A stretch of 21,037 nucleotides of DNA from Bacteroidota bacterium (GTDB lineage: Bacteria > Bacteroidota > Bacteroidia > Chitinophagales > Chitinophagaceae). The notes beneath the pieces were generated by a model. It was not told the origin of the DNA and did not search any database. It saw only the letters and a program-made list of their open reading frames with translations. The stretch is taken from NCBI GenBank assembly GCA_947462495.1, contig CANHOY010000009.1, positions 1-21,037 on the forward strand. The letters are read 5' to 3'. Shown in pieces: positions 13,641 to 21,037 of the stretch (positions are counted from its first letter, which is position 1; each line of letters begins with the position of its first letter). The position numbers and the translations under genes are program-made.

Positions 13641-15296
13641 TTATTTTAAAACTTCTAATATGGGTTTTCCAATGGAGCCACTAGGCATTTGAATGCCTAA
13701 TAAAGTACTAATCGTTGGCGCGATATCGGTCATGTAGGTCATACCATTCACCACTCCTTTTTTAATACCAGCGCCATACCATAATAAAGGTATATGTGCG
13801 TCATAGTTATACAATACACCATGGCTGGTTCCTGTAGGGTAACCATCTACTACTCCCGACTTTGTCAAAAGCATTAAATCGCCACTTCTTTGTGGAGTGA
13901 AACCGTTTACAATTCTTTCTCTTAAACTTTGCGGAAGGGGGGCGTAAGCTGCTTTTCTACTTTCAATTACTTGCAAAACCAATGGCTTTTTTTCTAAATA
14001 ATTAGTAAGTATACTTGTTAGTTTGTCTGATGTAATATTTAAGCTATCCATTAAGCTATGGTTAAAATAAATATTGTACTCACTCACTGCGCTAATTATT
14101 TTAGGATTCAAATTGTTGCTGCTTAAACAAGCAAGAATATCATTTTTCAAAGCGCCATCATCGTAATTATCACCAGGTAAATTATGTTTCTTTGCAAATG
14201 CAGGAATATTGGCTACTGCATGATCCGCCGTTAAAAATACGGTGTAATTGTCTTTTCCCACTTGTTCATCTAGGAAACTAAAAAAATCTGCAATCGTTTC
14301 ATCTAATTTAATATAACCATCTAAGGTTTCCCATGAATCAGGACCAAATGAATGACCAATATAATCGGGGGAAGAAAAACTAATAGCCAACATATCGGTG
14401 ATGGCGTCTTTACCCAACTGTTCATTCAGTAATGCCTGTTTAGCTAATTCAATCACTAAGTTATTGCCATAAGGGGTGGAAGCAATTTTGCCATAATCTT
14501 TGCCTATATATTCTTTCAAACTATAGGGGAAATGTTTAGCCTCTTTTCCAAAGGGCGTTCCTTCATATTTATTCTCATCGGTATCGCAATTGGCTTCATA
14601 AATGGAACTTGGTAAACTTAAATTCCAGTTTTGATTGTATAAACTATCTGGTCGGTGTAAGGCATTGTAATTGGTTACCCAAGTTGGCAATGATTGTCCA
14701 TAATAAGTAGAGCTAATAAAATTTCCCGATTTTGAATCATACCAATACGCACCGTTGGCTGCATGACCAGCTGGAATAATGGCACCACGATCTTTTATTG
14801 AGATTCCATATACTTTGCTTTTAAAATTAGAAGCTAATTTTAGTTCATCTCCTAGGGTGCTTGTCCAAACATTCACAGGACTCATCTGTCCAGCACTATT
14901 ATTGGTGCTTCCTAAGGTTTGTACAGCGTTGTCTTCCACACAATACACAGTCCTCTGTTTTACATTGTCAAACCAGGAGTTCCCTGTAATGCCATGAATG
15001 GAGGGGGTACTTCCAGTATAGACACAGGTATGTCCACAAGCCGTAACAGTGGGGACATAGGGAATTAAAGTGTTGTTGCAAGTGGCGCCATCATTCACAA
15101 AACGTAGAAACCCATTATTACTCGTAAAAAAAGGTTTGAAACGGTTCACGTAATCCCATCTCATTTGATCCACTACTATTCCAATCACCAATTTTGGCTT
15201 GGGGTTATTTTTTGAAATGGAGGTAACCAATTTAGGCTTTTGAGCATTGGTTTGAATGGCTAAAAAGCAAAAAGTAAGGAAAACTAAATATCTCAT
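13641..15296 (-). CDS. pafA: PafA-type alkaline phosphatase (phosphate-monoester hydrolase)
   Basis: Exported alkaline phosphatase of the PafA group, 551 residues from the ATG at 15296 (a TTG three codons upstream is disfavoured). A signal peptide ends near TNA before Q19. Zinc and catalytic residues can be read: D43 in VVDQMRWDY; nucleophile T85 in PTVTACGH; N106 in TGNSWFD; K168 and R170 in KDRG, the pair that marks PafA monoesterases; D and H in SSPDYIGHSFG; DH in TADHAVAN; and H in GTSHGVLYN. The spacing T85 to N106 to K168 equals the 21 and 83 residues of the Elizabethkingia PafA (T79, N100, K162). It releases phosphate from organic esters in the periplasm and, in characterised relatives, independently of phosphate starvation. 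Single gene; no Pho-box-like site was recognised upstream. Confidence 0.9.
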   Translation of the reverse strand: MRYLVFLTFCFLAIQTNAQKPKLVTSISKNNPKPKLVIGIVVDQMRWDYVNRFKPFFTSNNGFLRFVNDGATCNNTLIPYVPTVTACGHTCVYTGSTPSIHGITGNSWFDNVKQRTVYCVEDNAVQTLGSTNNSAGQMSPVNVWTSTLGDELKLASNFKSKVYGISIKDRGAIIPAGHAANGAYWYDSKSGNFISSTYYGQSLPTWVTNYNALHRPDSLYNQNWNLSLPSSIYEANCDTDENKYEGTPFGKEAKHFPYSLKEYIGKDYGKIASTPYGNNLVIELAKQALLNEQLGKDAITDMLAISFSSPDYIGHSFGPDSWETLDGYIKLDETIADFFSFLDEQVGKDNYTVFLTADHAVANIPAFAKKHNLPGDNYDDGALKNDILACLSSNNLNPKIISAVSEYNIYFNHSLMDSLNITSDKLTSILTNYLEKKPLVLQVIESRKAAYAPLPQSLRERIVNGFTPQRSGDLMLLTKSGVVDGYPTGTSHGVLYNYDAHIPLLWYGAGIKKGVVNGMTYMTDIAPTISTLLGIQMPSGSIGKPILEVLK

Positions 15297-15395
15297 TGGA
15301 TTCAATTTAAGGTGCTGTAGTTGGCCTCTTTTTAGAAAGGCATTGCTCTTGCAATTTACATCTATTTATTAAGCTAATAAAGTGAAAAAATTCAT

Positions 15396-15403
15396 TAAAT
15401 TTG
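15396..15403 (+). promoter_or_regulatory. Candidate -7 box upstream of the oxoamine synthase gene
   Basis: TAAATTTG fully matches the Bacteroidota -7 consensus TAnnTTTG and ends 19 bases before the ATG at 15423. A clear -33 TTG at normal spacing is not seen. Confidence 0.42.
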
Positions 15404-15422
15404 CTTAACACAAAAAGATAAT

Positions 15423-16679
15423 ATGGCAGATATATTTGAAAGGTTAATCAAGAATTATGGACCCATTGGTCAATACAGAGAAAGAGCACATGGTTATTTT
15501 GCTTTCCCAAAATTAGAGGGTGAAATTGGCTCAAAAATGAAATTTAGAGGACAAGAAATGATTGTGTGGAGTTTGAATAATTATTTAGGATTGGCCAATC
15601 ATCCAGAAGTTCGTAAGGCAGATGCAGATGCCAGTGCGAAATATGGTTTGGCTTTACCTATGGGCGCTAGAATGATGAGTGGAAATAGCGATTTACATGA
15701 GCAATTAGAAAAGGAATTGGCTGCATTTGAATTTAAAGAAGATGCTATTTTAATGAATTATGGATATCAAGGAATCATGAGTGCCATAGATGCTTTGTGT
15801 GGAAGACATGATGTGGTGGTATATGATGCAGAGTGTCATGCTTGTATTATCGATGGATTAAGAATGATTCCAGGACATCGATTTGTTTTTAAACACAATG
15901 ATGTGGAAGATTGTGAAAAGCAATTGGTAAGAGCACAAGCTTTAGTGGATAAACAAGCTTCTGGTGGAATATTGGTCATTACAGAAGGCGTTTTTGGAAT
16001 GGCCGGAGACCAAGGTAAAATAAAAGAAATTGCCGCTTTAAAAAAGAAAATAGCTTTTCGTTTATTAGTGGATGACGCACATGGTTTTGGTACCTTAGGA
16101 AAAACTGGAGCAGGGGCAGGAGAGGAACAAGGTTGTCAAGACGATATAGATTTGTATTTTTCCACTTTTGCCAAAAGCATGGCTTCTATTGGTGCATTTA
16201 TGGCAGGGCCTAGAACTATTATTGATTATATCCGTTATAATATTCGTTCTCAAATTTTTGCTAAAAGTTTACCCATGCCTTATGTAGTTGGTAACTTGAA
16301 GCGTTTAGAATTATTAAGATCAAAGCCAGAGTTAAAAGCCAAGCTATGGAAAAATGCATTGGCCTTACAAAATGGGTTGAAAGAAAAAGGGTTTGATATT
16401 GGCAAAACCGATTCAGTAGTGACCCCAGTGTATATGAAAGGTGGGGTAGAAGAAGCTACTGCGATGGTGATGGATATTAGAGAAAACTATAAAATATTTT
16501 GTTCTATTGTAGTGTATCCTGTTATACCTAAAGGTCATATTATTTATAGGCTTATTCCTACTGCCGATCATACACAAGAAGAAATTGATTTAACCTTGAA
16601 AGCATTTAGTGAGACTAAAGCTAAATTAGATGCTGGTAAGTATCAATCGGATTTAATTCCAGATATGGCCAATAAATAG
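15423..16679 (+). CDS. Alpha-oxoamine synthase, likely serine palmitoyltransferase (or cysteate acyltransferase)
   Basis: PLP enzyme of the alpha-oxoamine synthase family (fold type I), 418 residues, cytoplasmic. It joins an amino acid to an acyl thioester. In Bacteroidota such proteins make 3-ketosphinganine for sphingolipids, or, using cysteate, the sulfonolipid precursor. PLP residues are H139 in DAECHACI, D217 and H220 in VDDAHGFG, and K251 in STFAKSMAS. The substrate-side RMMSGNSDLHEQLE block (83-96) is intact. The N-terminus with IFERLIKNYGPIGQYRERAHGYFAFP resembles Bacteroidota SPT rather than KBL (2-amino-3-ketobutyrate CoA ligase) or BioF, which are the alternatives. Serine versus cysteate cannot be decided from sequence by eye, so no symbol is given. 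It has its own -7 box and is convergent with the BrkB gene, 28 bases away, with no strong terminator seen between them. Confidence 0.82.
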   Translation: MADIFERLIKNYGPIGQYRERAHGYFAFPKLEGEIGSKMKFRGQEMIVWSLNNYLGLANHPEVRKADADASAKYGLALPMGARMMSGNSDLHEQLEKELAAFEFKEDAILMNYGYQGIMSAIDALCGRHDVVVYDAECHACIIDGLRMIPGHRFVFKHNDVEDCEKQLVRAQALVDKQASGGILVITEGVFGMAGDQGKIKEIAALKKKIAFRLLVDDAHGFGTLGKTGAGAGEEQGCQDDIDLYFSTFAKSMASIGAFMAGPRTIIDYIRYNIRSQIFAKSLPMPYVVGNLKRLELLRSKPELKAKLWKNALALQNGLKEKGFDIGKTDSVVTPVYMKGGVEEATAMVMDIRENYKIFCSIVVYPVIPKGHIIYRLIPTADHTQEEIDLTLKAFSETKAKLDAGKYQSDLIPDMANK

Positions 16680-16707
16680 TTTCCTTATTTTAAAGTAACT
16701 ATAGTGG

Positions 16708-17661
16708 TTAAAGCAAGTCTAGCTGATTTTGTTCTTTTTTGAGCACTTCTATACTTACGTTTAGTTCAAAGCCTATGAGTAAAATAAGGGCGTTGATATA
16801 CACTAAGGTCATTACCACCAGTACCGTTCCAATGGATCCGTAAATTTTATTGTAACTACTAAAGTGGTTTACCCAATAGGAAAAGCCTAAGGTCGTAATT
16901 AGCATGAGTAAGGTAGACAACAAAGCCCCAGGGGACATTAAGGACCATTTTTCTTTAATAAGCGGAGCGTACTTGTAAATAAATGCGTTTCCAAAAAATA
17001 ACAATAGAATAATCACGCTCCATCTTACCAAATTCCAATAGGGGATGATGGTTTTTCTTTTGATATCAAATACTTCTCTTAATAAGGTGGTCAATTGATC
17101 TTGCCCTATCAGTACTAGTAAGCTAGCAAAAACCAATAAGATTAAAATAATGGTGAGTCGAATGGCCCTCATTCTTTGGTGTAAGAAAAAAGGTTTGTTT
17201 TGCATAATGGATTTGTCAAAACTTCTAATAATGCCTGTCATCGCATTGGAGGCATAAAAAAGTAAAAGTAAAAAACCAAAAGAAAAAATACCCACATGCT
17301 GACTAAGTAAATCATTGATTATTTCTAAAATAAATTTATAAGTACTAGAATTAGGGGCAATGTCCTTGAAAACAGAAAGAATTTGTTTTTTTATTTTAAA
17401 GGTTTTAGGAAAGTAGGGAATGATGGAAAATAAAAAAAGAAAAGCTGCAGGCAAAGCCATAATTAAATTAAATGAAATAGCCGAGGCTCGATCGTATAAG
17501 CCTAATGTATTTAATTGTTTGAATAAAAATTTCAATACCTGATATAAATTAACGCGCTCGAAACCGGGAATATAAATCACTTTAGCCTTACGTTTTAAAA
17601 ATAAAAACGGTGGATTTACGATTAGAAAAAAAATGGATCTAATTTGTTTCAATAAATTCAA
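16708..17661 (-). CDS. YihY/BrkB-family inner-membrane protein
   Basis: Integral membrane protein of 317 residues with about six hydrophobic helices (roughly 64-84, 124-144, 168-188, 212-230, 246-264 and 276-298). Family blocks include YDRASAISFNLIMALPA (56-72), FLLLLFYASNAMTGI (130-144), IYKYAPLIKEKW (228-239), MSPGALLSTLLML (242-254) and the IYGSIGTVLVVMTLVYINALILLIGFELN end. The family was once misnamed ribonuclease BN; its real role is unknown, with export of large substrates proposed. The start is uncertain: the earliest candidate is TTG at 17661 (another at 17652), and no in-frame ATG precedes the first helix. The tail NQLDLL is free and hydrophilic. It lies 36 bases after mltG on the same strand, so the two are probably co-transcribed. 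Confidence 0.85.
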   Translation of the reverse strand: MNLLKQIRSIFFLIVNPPFLFLKRKAKVIYIPGFERVNLYQVLKFLFKQLNTLGLYDRASAISFNLIMALPAAFLFLFSIIPYFPKTFKIKKQILSVFKDIAPNSSTYKFILEIINDLLSQHVGIFSFGFLLLLFYASNAMTGIIRSFDKSIMQNKPFFLHQRMRAIRLTIILILLVFASLLVLIGQDQLTTLLREVFDIKRKTIIPYWNLVRWSVIILLLFFGNAFIYKYAPLIKEKWSLMSPGALLSTLLMLITTLGFSYWVNHFSSYNKIYGSIGTVLVVMTLVYINALILLIGFELNVSIEVLKKEQNQLDLL

Positions 17662-17697
17662 TGAGGCGATTTTTTAAATATAAATTTACAACTTATT

Positions 17698-18720
17698 TTA
17701 TTGATCTTTTAGTAGCTTCTTCGCTTGGTATTCGTCTAATTTAAGCTGGTATTCTTTCGCAAATTTCATATGTTCGGCATAATTGGAACTAAAATGATGG
17801 TAGCCACTAAAATCAGCTTTGGCCACAAAATAGATATAATCGGTGTGGGGGGCGTCTAAAACTAAATCAATGGTTTTAGGCGAAGGGGTTCCAATTGGAC
17901 CTGGAGGCAATCCTTTATTTTTATAAGTATTGTAGGGAGAGGGGTTGGTTAAATATTTATCATAGATTCTGGTGATAGTAAAATCTTGCATCGCATATTT
18001 AATAGTGGGGCATGCTTGTAAGGGCATATTAATTTTAAGCCTATTTTGATAGACACTTGCAATAATGGTTTTGTCAGCATCTTTATTGGTTTCTTCTTCT
18101 ACTATGGAGGCTAAAGTATACACTTCATTTTTTGATAGGCCTAATGCTTTTGCTTTTTCTAAACGTTGATTATTGCTCCAAAATACATCTGCAGCCGCTT
18201 TCATTTTTTGTATTATTTTAGTCATTGGGCTAGACCAATAAAACTCATAAGTATTCGGAATAAATAAGGTAAGTAATTGTGTAGTATCCGTTTCGAATTT
18301 TGCCAAAGAGTCGTTGCTGTTTAAATAAGCAGCGCAATCGGAACTATCGGTAGAGAAGGTGGTTGCAATTAATTTAGCTAATTCTGCTCTAGTGCGCACT
18401 TTATTTAAAACAAATTTTACGCTTGCTTGCTGATTGTTTCTAAGCATACGCAACAAGGTTAATAGGCTTGTATTTTTTAATACTAAAAATTTACCTGCTT
18501 TAAGTTTATCTTCTACCTGTAAAATTTTTGCAAAAAATAAAAAGCTAGGTTTGTCTAGAATTATTTTTTTCGCCAATAATGTATCTGCTAAATTGGAAAG
18601 ACCTGTTTTATTGTATACAAAACTTGTTTTTTCACCTGAAAAATGGGTGGTTTTCAAGAAAACATTATAACTGGTATACACCAATCCAAAAATCAAGACT
18701 AGGTAAAATATCTTTTTCAT
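17698..18720 (-). CDS. mltG: Endolytic murein transglycosylase MltG (YceG-like)
   Basis: Inner-membrane lytic transglycosylase that cuts nascent peptidoglycan strands and so sets glycan chain length. It has 340 residues: one N-terminal membrane anchor (about 4-22), a periplasmic LysM-like region, and the YceG catalytic domain. The catalytic Glu lies in ASIVEEET (204-211). Further family blocks are SVYQNRLKINMPLQ (222-235), SPYNTYKNKGLPPGPIG (261-277) and the end block YIYFVAKADFSGYHHFSSNYAEH (295-317). The usual DPT after MPLQ(A) is CPT here (C237). The gene begins after the secG terminator and is followed closely by the BrkB-type gene. The ATG at 18720 gives a short basic N-terminus before the anchor, as expected. 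Confidence 0.92.
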   Translation of the reverse strand: MKKIFYLVLIFGLVYTSYNVFLKTTHFSGEKTSFVYNKTGLSNLADTLLAKKIILDKPSFLFFAKILQVEDKLKAGKFLVLKNTSLLTLLRMLRNNQQASVKFVLNKVRTRAELAKLIATTFSTDSSDCAAYLNSNDSLAKFETDTTQLLTLFIPNTYEFYWSSPMTKIIQKMKAAADVFWSNNQRLEKAKALGLSKNEVYTLASIVEEETNKDADKTIIASVYQNRLKINMPLQACPTIKYAMQDFTITRIYDKYLTNPSPYNTYKNKGLPPGPIGTPSPKTIDLVLDAPHTDYIYFVAKADFSGYHHFSSNYAEHMKFAKEYQLKLDEYQAKKLLKDQ

Positions 18721-18772
18721 ATTCGGAACCGTACACTTACTTTAAAAAATTACATTCAATAATACAATAAAA

Positions 18773-18798
18773 ATCCCTCCCGATTGCTGGGGAGGGAT
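18773..18798 (-). terminator. Rho-independent terminator after secG
   Basis: A 9-base GC-rich stem atccctccc/gggagggat (18773-18781 with 18790-18798) with an 8-base loop. Read on the minus strand it is followed by a T-rich run. It closes the sigma-54 regulator, lptE, TPR, secG transcript and separates it from mltG. Confidence 0.85.
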
Positions 18799-18826
18799 AA
18801 AATATTTTTAAGCTAAAAATAGTAAG

Positions 18827-19189
18827 CTATTTCTTATCATTGGCAGGTGCGGCAGCTGGAGAGGCCGGCGCAGCAGCAGGAGCGGTTGGAGCTGGTGTGG
18901 ATGCAGGGGCGGTAATAGAAGTATTTACTTTATTCAAAATTCCTTTATCGCTATCGCTGCCACCTGATTTTAAAAATAGGGTAGAAGTCATGGCTAATAC
19001 GGCTATGACCGCTGCAAATATCCAAGTGCCTTTTTCAAGCACATCAGTGGTTTGCTTAACACCCATGAAATTATTGGTCAAGCCGCCCACATTGGCATTT
19101 AAACCGCCACCCTTTGGGTTTTGAATTAAAACCATGAATCCAAGGCCAGTAGAAGCTGCAATAATTAATATTAAGTATAGTGTTATCAT
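18827..19189 (-). CDS. secG: Preprotein translocase subunit SecG
   Basis: Small subunit of the SecYEG protein-export channel, 120 residues. Two membrane helices (about 2-22 and 54-74) flank the family loop, which contains LIQNPKGGGLNANVGG (21-36) and the NNFMGVKQTTDVLEK block (39-53), the SecG hallmark. After the second helix comes a long low-complexity Ala/Pro-rich tail (about 92-120) ending in DKK, common in Bacteroidota SecG. Its ATG overlaps the TGA of the upstream TPR-like gene (ATGA), so translation is likely coupled. A terminator lies 28 bases after its stop. The tail makes a long Ala-rich open frame on the opposite strand, which is not a gene. Confidence 0.95.
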   Translation of the reverse strand: MITLYLILIIAASTGLGFMVLIQNPKGGGLNANVGGLTNNFMGVKQTTDVLEKGTWIFAAVIAVLAMTSTLFLKSGGSDSDKGILNKVNTSITAPASTPAPTAPAAAPASPAAAPANDKK

Positions 19190-19902
19190 TTTCTTTGTTT
19201 TAGTTGTTCTATTCTTGACGCAAAATAAACGGATTTTTCAGGAAAAATAAAACTTAATTTAGAAAAGACGTCAATTGCCTTGCGTTTATTGCCTTGTTTT
19301 AACCAAACTTCAGCCATGGCTTCGGTGATGACATCCGCGGTGGTATTGGCTTTTTCGGCTATTGCAGCGATCACTTTTTCCTGTTCTACTCCAATTTCTT
19401 CAATTTGAGGGCTACCATCCTTCGTTTTAAGTACTTTTAGCCAAGCGGTAAAGCTTCTTAATTGCTTAGTAAACTTGTCCTGAGGTACTTTAGATAAGTC
19501 AATTTCTATGCCTTGGGCTGCAAAATAGTCTCTTTGAAGAGGGGTCATTTCTGCTTCAAAAGCCAATTGTTCCTCCTGTAAGGGTTCCTTAAATTGAGCC
19601 AATTGATCTGATATAATGCTGACTAATTTTGTTTCAATAGGTGCGGAAAGGGCGTCCTCTTCCTCCAAATGCATTAAATGGTGTAATTGTAAATTATTGG
19701 GGAAATAGGCACTTGTTTTTTGTAATTGGGCGGTAAATAAGGGGGATGCGACCATTTCGTATTTTTTAGCCAACAACAACTGTAAAATTGGACTATAAGG
19801 GTGTGTATTTACCCATTGTTCCATTTCGGTGGTTTCGATGGCTTCTAATGCAGCATGACCTGTCCACTGAGTTAATATAGAATTAATTAAAGTAGAAGTC
19901 AT
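19186..19902 (-). CDS. TPR-like protein of the lptE-secG cluster, function unknown
   Basis: A 238-residue soluble protein with no signal peptide or membrane helix, rich in Glu, Gln and Leu and mostly helical. The C-terminal 193-236 (EAMAEVWLKQGNKRKAIDVF at its start) fits one tetratricopeptide repeat, with a following helix SVYFASRIEQLK. A conserved-looking middle stretch DYFAAQGIEIDL (125-136) and LRSFTAWLK (148-156) precede it. Proteins of this shape sit between lptE and secG in many Bacteroidota genomes, which supports that the gene is real and suggests an envelope or secretion role, but no function is known to me. It starts three bases after lptE and its stop overlaps secG (ATGA). Confidence 0.8.
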   Translation of the reverse strand: MTSTLINSILTQWTGHAALEAIETTEMEQWVNTHPYSPILQLLLAKKYEMVASPLFTAQLQKTSAYFPNNLQLHHLMHLEEEDALSAPIETKLVSIISDQLAQFKEPLQEEQLAFEAEMTPLQRDYFAAQGIEIDLSKVPQDKFTKQLRSFTAWLKVLKTKDGSPQIEEIGVEQEKVIAAIAEKANTTADVITEAMAEVWLKQGNKRKAIDVFSKLSFIFPEKSVYFASRIEQLKQRK

Positions 19903-19905
19903 GCA

Positions 19906-20493
19906 TTACCAGTTTGAAAAAATTTGATTGAAAATATCATCTGTTATATTTCTAAGAATGTCATCCATTAGCTGACTTTCTGCAGCTTGCAAAGTTAAGT
20001 TGGCAGAAAAATCAAAATTTCTTGTCACATCAAATTCTTGTTCTTTATTTTCTAAAGTCTTTTTTAAAAGTACATGTACTGTAACGGTAAGTCGATTCGT
20101 GCTTGCTTGTTGTGCACTTACCCCCACTGTTTGAGATGGGTCGTAGTTGGTAATGGTCGCATAAATTTGATAATGTGCTTCATCACTATTGGTACGTGTA
20201 AGCTTGGTACCATTGATAATTTTTTGTAGCAACTTGTCAGTTAATTGCGGAGCCAACTGCGGGTTCACATATCTTGCCTTATTTTCTATAAAGGCAATTT
20301 TGACTGTTTTAATGTTTTCTGGAATCACCGCATCTCTAAAACTATAAATGCCACAGCTGGTCAATAAGGTACTCGCCATGGCTACCATAAAAAATAGGGG
20401 TAGGGCCATTCCTTTTTTAAAATACCAATTAGTTGAAATAAAATTATTCTTCAATGTCGTATTCTTTAATTTTTCTGTATAAAGTTCTTTCAC
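19906..20493 (-). CDS. lptE: LptE-family lipoprotein of LPS assembly
   Basis: Outer-membrane lipoprotein that plugs the LptD channel and helps place LPS on the cell surface. With the ATG at 20493 it has 195 residues. A lipoprotein signal with lipobox LTSC (lipidation at C47) is followed by GIYSFRDAVIPENIKTVKIAFIENKARYVNPQLAP-type sequence characteristic of Bacteroidota LptE (GIYSF right after the Cys). The start is uncertain. The ATG at 20409 (Met29) would avoid the 50-base overlap with the regulator gene but leaves out the two lysines (K26, K27) needed for a basic signal n-region. A TTG at 20454 (codon 14) is a compromise. It is the second gene of the sigma-54 regulator to secG transcript. 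Confidence 0.85.
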   Translation of the reverse strand: MKELYTEKLKNTTLKNNFISTNWYFKKGMALPLFFMVAMASTLLTSCGIYSFRDAVIPENIKTVKIAFIENKARYVNPQLAPQLTDKLLQKIINGTKLTRTNSDEAHYQIYATITNYDPSQTVGVSAQQASTNRLTVTVHVLLKKTLENKEQEFDVTRNFDFSANLTLQAAESQLMDDILRNITDDIFNQIFSNW

Positions 20494-21037
20494 TTATACC
20501 TAAATCAGTAGAAGCGTCTTTACGGCGACCACGATGCTTTTTTAATGCCTTTAAAATTAGTTCTTTTTCTTTATCCATAATATTTAAGGATTCCTCTACC
20601 TCGTAATGGCCATTGGATTCATTGTCAAGTAGGATAGGTTGAGGTGAATTAATATGAACCGTAGGATTATTGGAATTAGGATGATGACTCATACTAACCG
20701 CTGGCTTTAAATCCTCTTTTAATTCATTGATTAAAGATTCTTTATTAAAATTGGAATGATTCGTACCTGAAATAGAAGGGTTTTGTAATATCTCCAGAAA
20801 CATTTTCTTTAATTCATTCACATCTTTTTTCATGTCAAAGAAAAGTTTGTACAATATTTCTCTTTCATTGGCAAATTCACCTACTGGGGTGCTGCCTGTC
20901 ACCATGGGCACACTATTTATATTTTGAATGGGTAAAAACCCACTCATTACTTCAGCATTGATGTGTTCTACTTTACTTAACACCGAAATTTGTTCTGCAA
21001 TGTTTTTTAATTCACGCACATTGCCTGGCCAAGGATA
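20444..21037 (-). CDS. Sigma-54-dependent Fis-family regulator, C-terminal part (5' end outside window)
   Basis: C-terminal 197 residues of an AAA+ sigma-54 activator. The frame stays open to the right edge, where YPWPGNVRELKN, the last conserved block of the sigma-54 interaction/AAA+ domain, is encoded across 21037-21002. An internal GTG (21019) in that block is not a start. After it comes a long, low-complexity Asn/Ser/His/Pro-rich linker (about residues 60-145), then a Fis-type helix-turn-helix (EKELILKALKKHRG, with RKDASTDLGISERTLYRKIKEY as the DNA-binding element) and the end YDIEE. It heads the lptE-TPR-secG transcript, an order common in Bacteroidota, so it may control envelope genes. 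Whether a receiver or sensor domain exists cannot be seen. Confidence 0.9.
   Translation of the reverse strand, partial: YPWPGNVRELKNIAEQISVLSKVEHINAEVMSGFLPIQNINSVPMVTGSTPVGEFANEREILYKLFFDMKKDVNELKKMFLEILQNPSISGTNHSNFNKESLINELKEDLKPAVSMSHHPNSNNPTVHINSPQPILLDNESNGHYEVEESLNIMDKEKELILKALKKHRGRRKDASTDLGISERTLYRKIKEYDIEE

Noticed and set aside
16680..16707. Terminator between the oxoamine synthase and BrkB genes
   Set aside because: The only inverted repeat (taact/ggtta) is short, has a wobble pair and no T-run; not enough to call.
18840..19124. Ala/Gly-rich open frame opposite secG
   Set aside because: It arises from the Ala/Pro-rich low-complexity tail of SecG on the other strand.

Overview
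The window looks like a chromosomal segment of a low-GC member of the Bacteroidota, most likely family Chitinophagaceae (Sediminibacterium-like). This is inferred from gene content, not from a database match. The pointers are the gene order sigma-54 regulator, lptE, TPR-like protein, secG; a PafA-type alkaline phosphatase; a serine-palmitoyltransferase-type enzyme; a eukaryote-type NADP isocitrate dehydrogenase; an Nramp-UspA fusion; Bacteroidota-type -7 boxes (TAnnTTTG); and a near absence of Shine-Dalgarno sequences. No tRNA, rRNA, CRISPR, insertion sequence or phage gene was seen, and no gene-free stretch exceeds about 160 bases.

Left part (1-7080, + strand): a tight catabolic operon. The 3' part of uxaC (cut by the window edge), kdgK, eda and a hexuronate MFS transporter are packed with gaps of 2 and 5 bases and a 4-base ATGA overlap. 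They are followed by a secreted tandem-DUF1080 protein and a Tat-exported Gfo/Idh/MocA oxidoreductase. The first four form the lower hexuronate (Ashwell) route to pyruvate and glyceraldehyde 3-phosphate; the mannonate steps (uxuA/uxuB) are not in view. The last two are exported and belong to families tied to 3-keto-glycoside chemistry. The operon may therefore couple an oxidative way of opening uronic-acid glycosides outside the cytoplasm to uronate import and breakdown. A strong bidirectional terminator closes it at 7101-7133.

Middle part (7156-16679): mostly single genes in alternating orientation. They are a short alpha-glucan-phosphorylase homologue whose PLP-lysine position is threonine, an unknown lipoprotein, the Nramp-UspA fusion, NADP-isocitrate dehydrogenase, a tiny Cys/His-rich exported protein, a PafA-type alkaline phosphatase, and an alpha-oxoamine synthase of the SPT/CFAT type. 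The 3' end of icd carries a perfect 26-base direct duplication and an intervening inverted copy.

Right part (16708-21037, all - strand): the envelope-biogenesis cluster. Transcription runs leftward from a sigma-54 AAA+/Fis regulator (N-terminus outside the window) through lptE, a TPR-like protein and secG to a terminator at 18773-18798, then mltG and a YihY/BrkB membrane protein.

The most unusual points are the uronate plus 3-keto-glycoside operon, the lysine-less phosphorylase homologue, the duplicated and foldable 3' end of icd, the small CxxxCH-repeat exported protein, and a consensus Shine-Dalgarno in front of the metal transporter.
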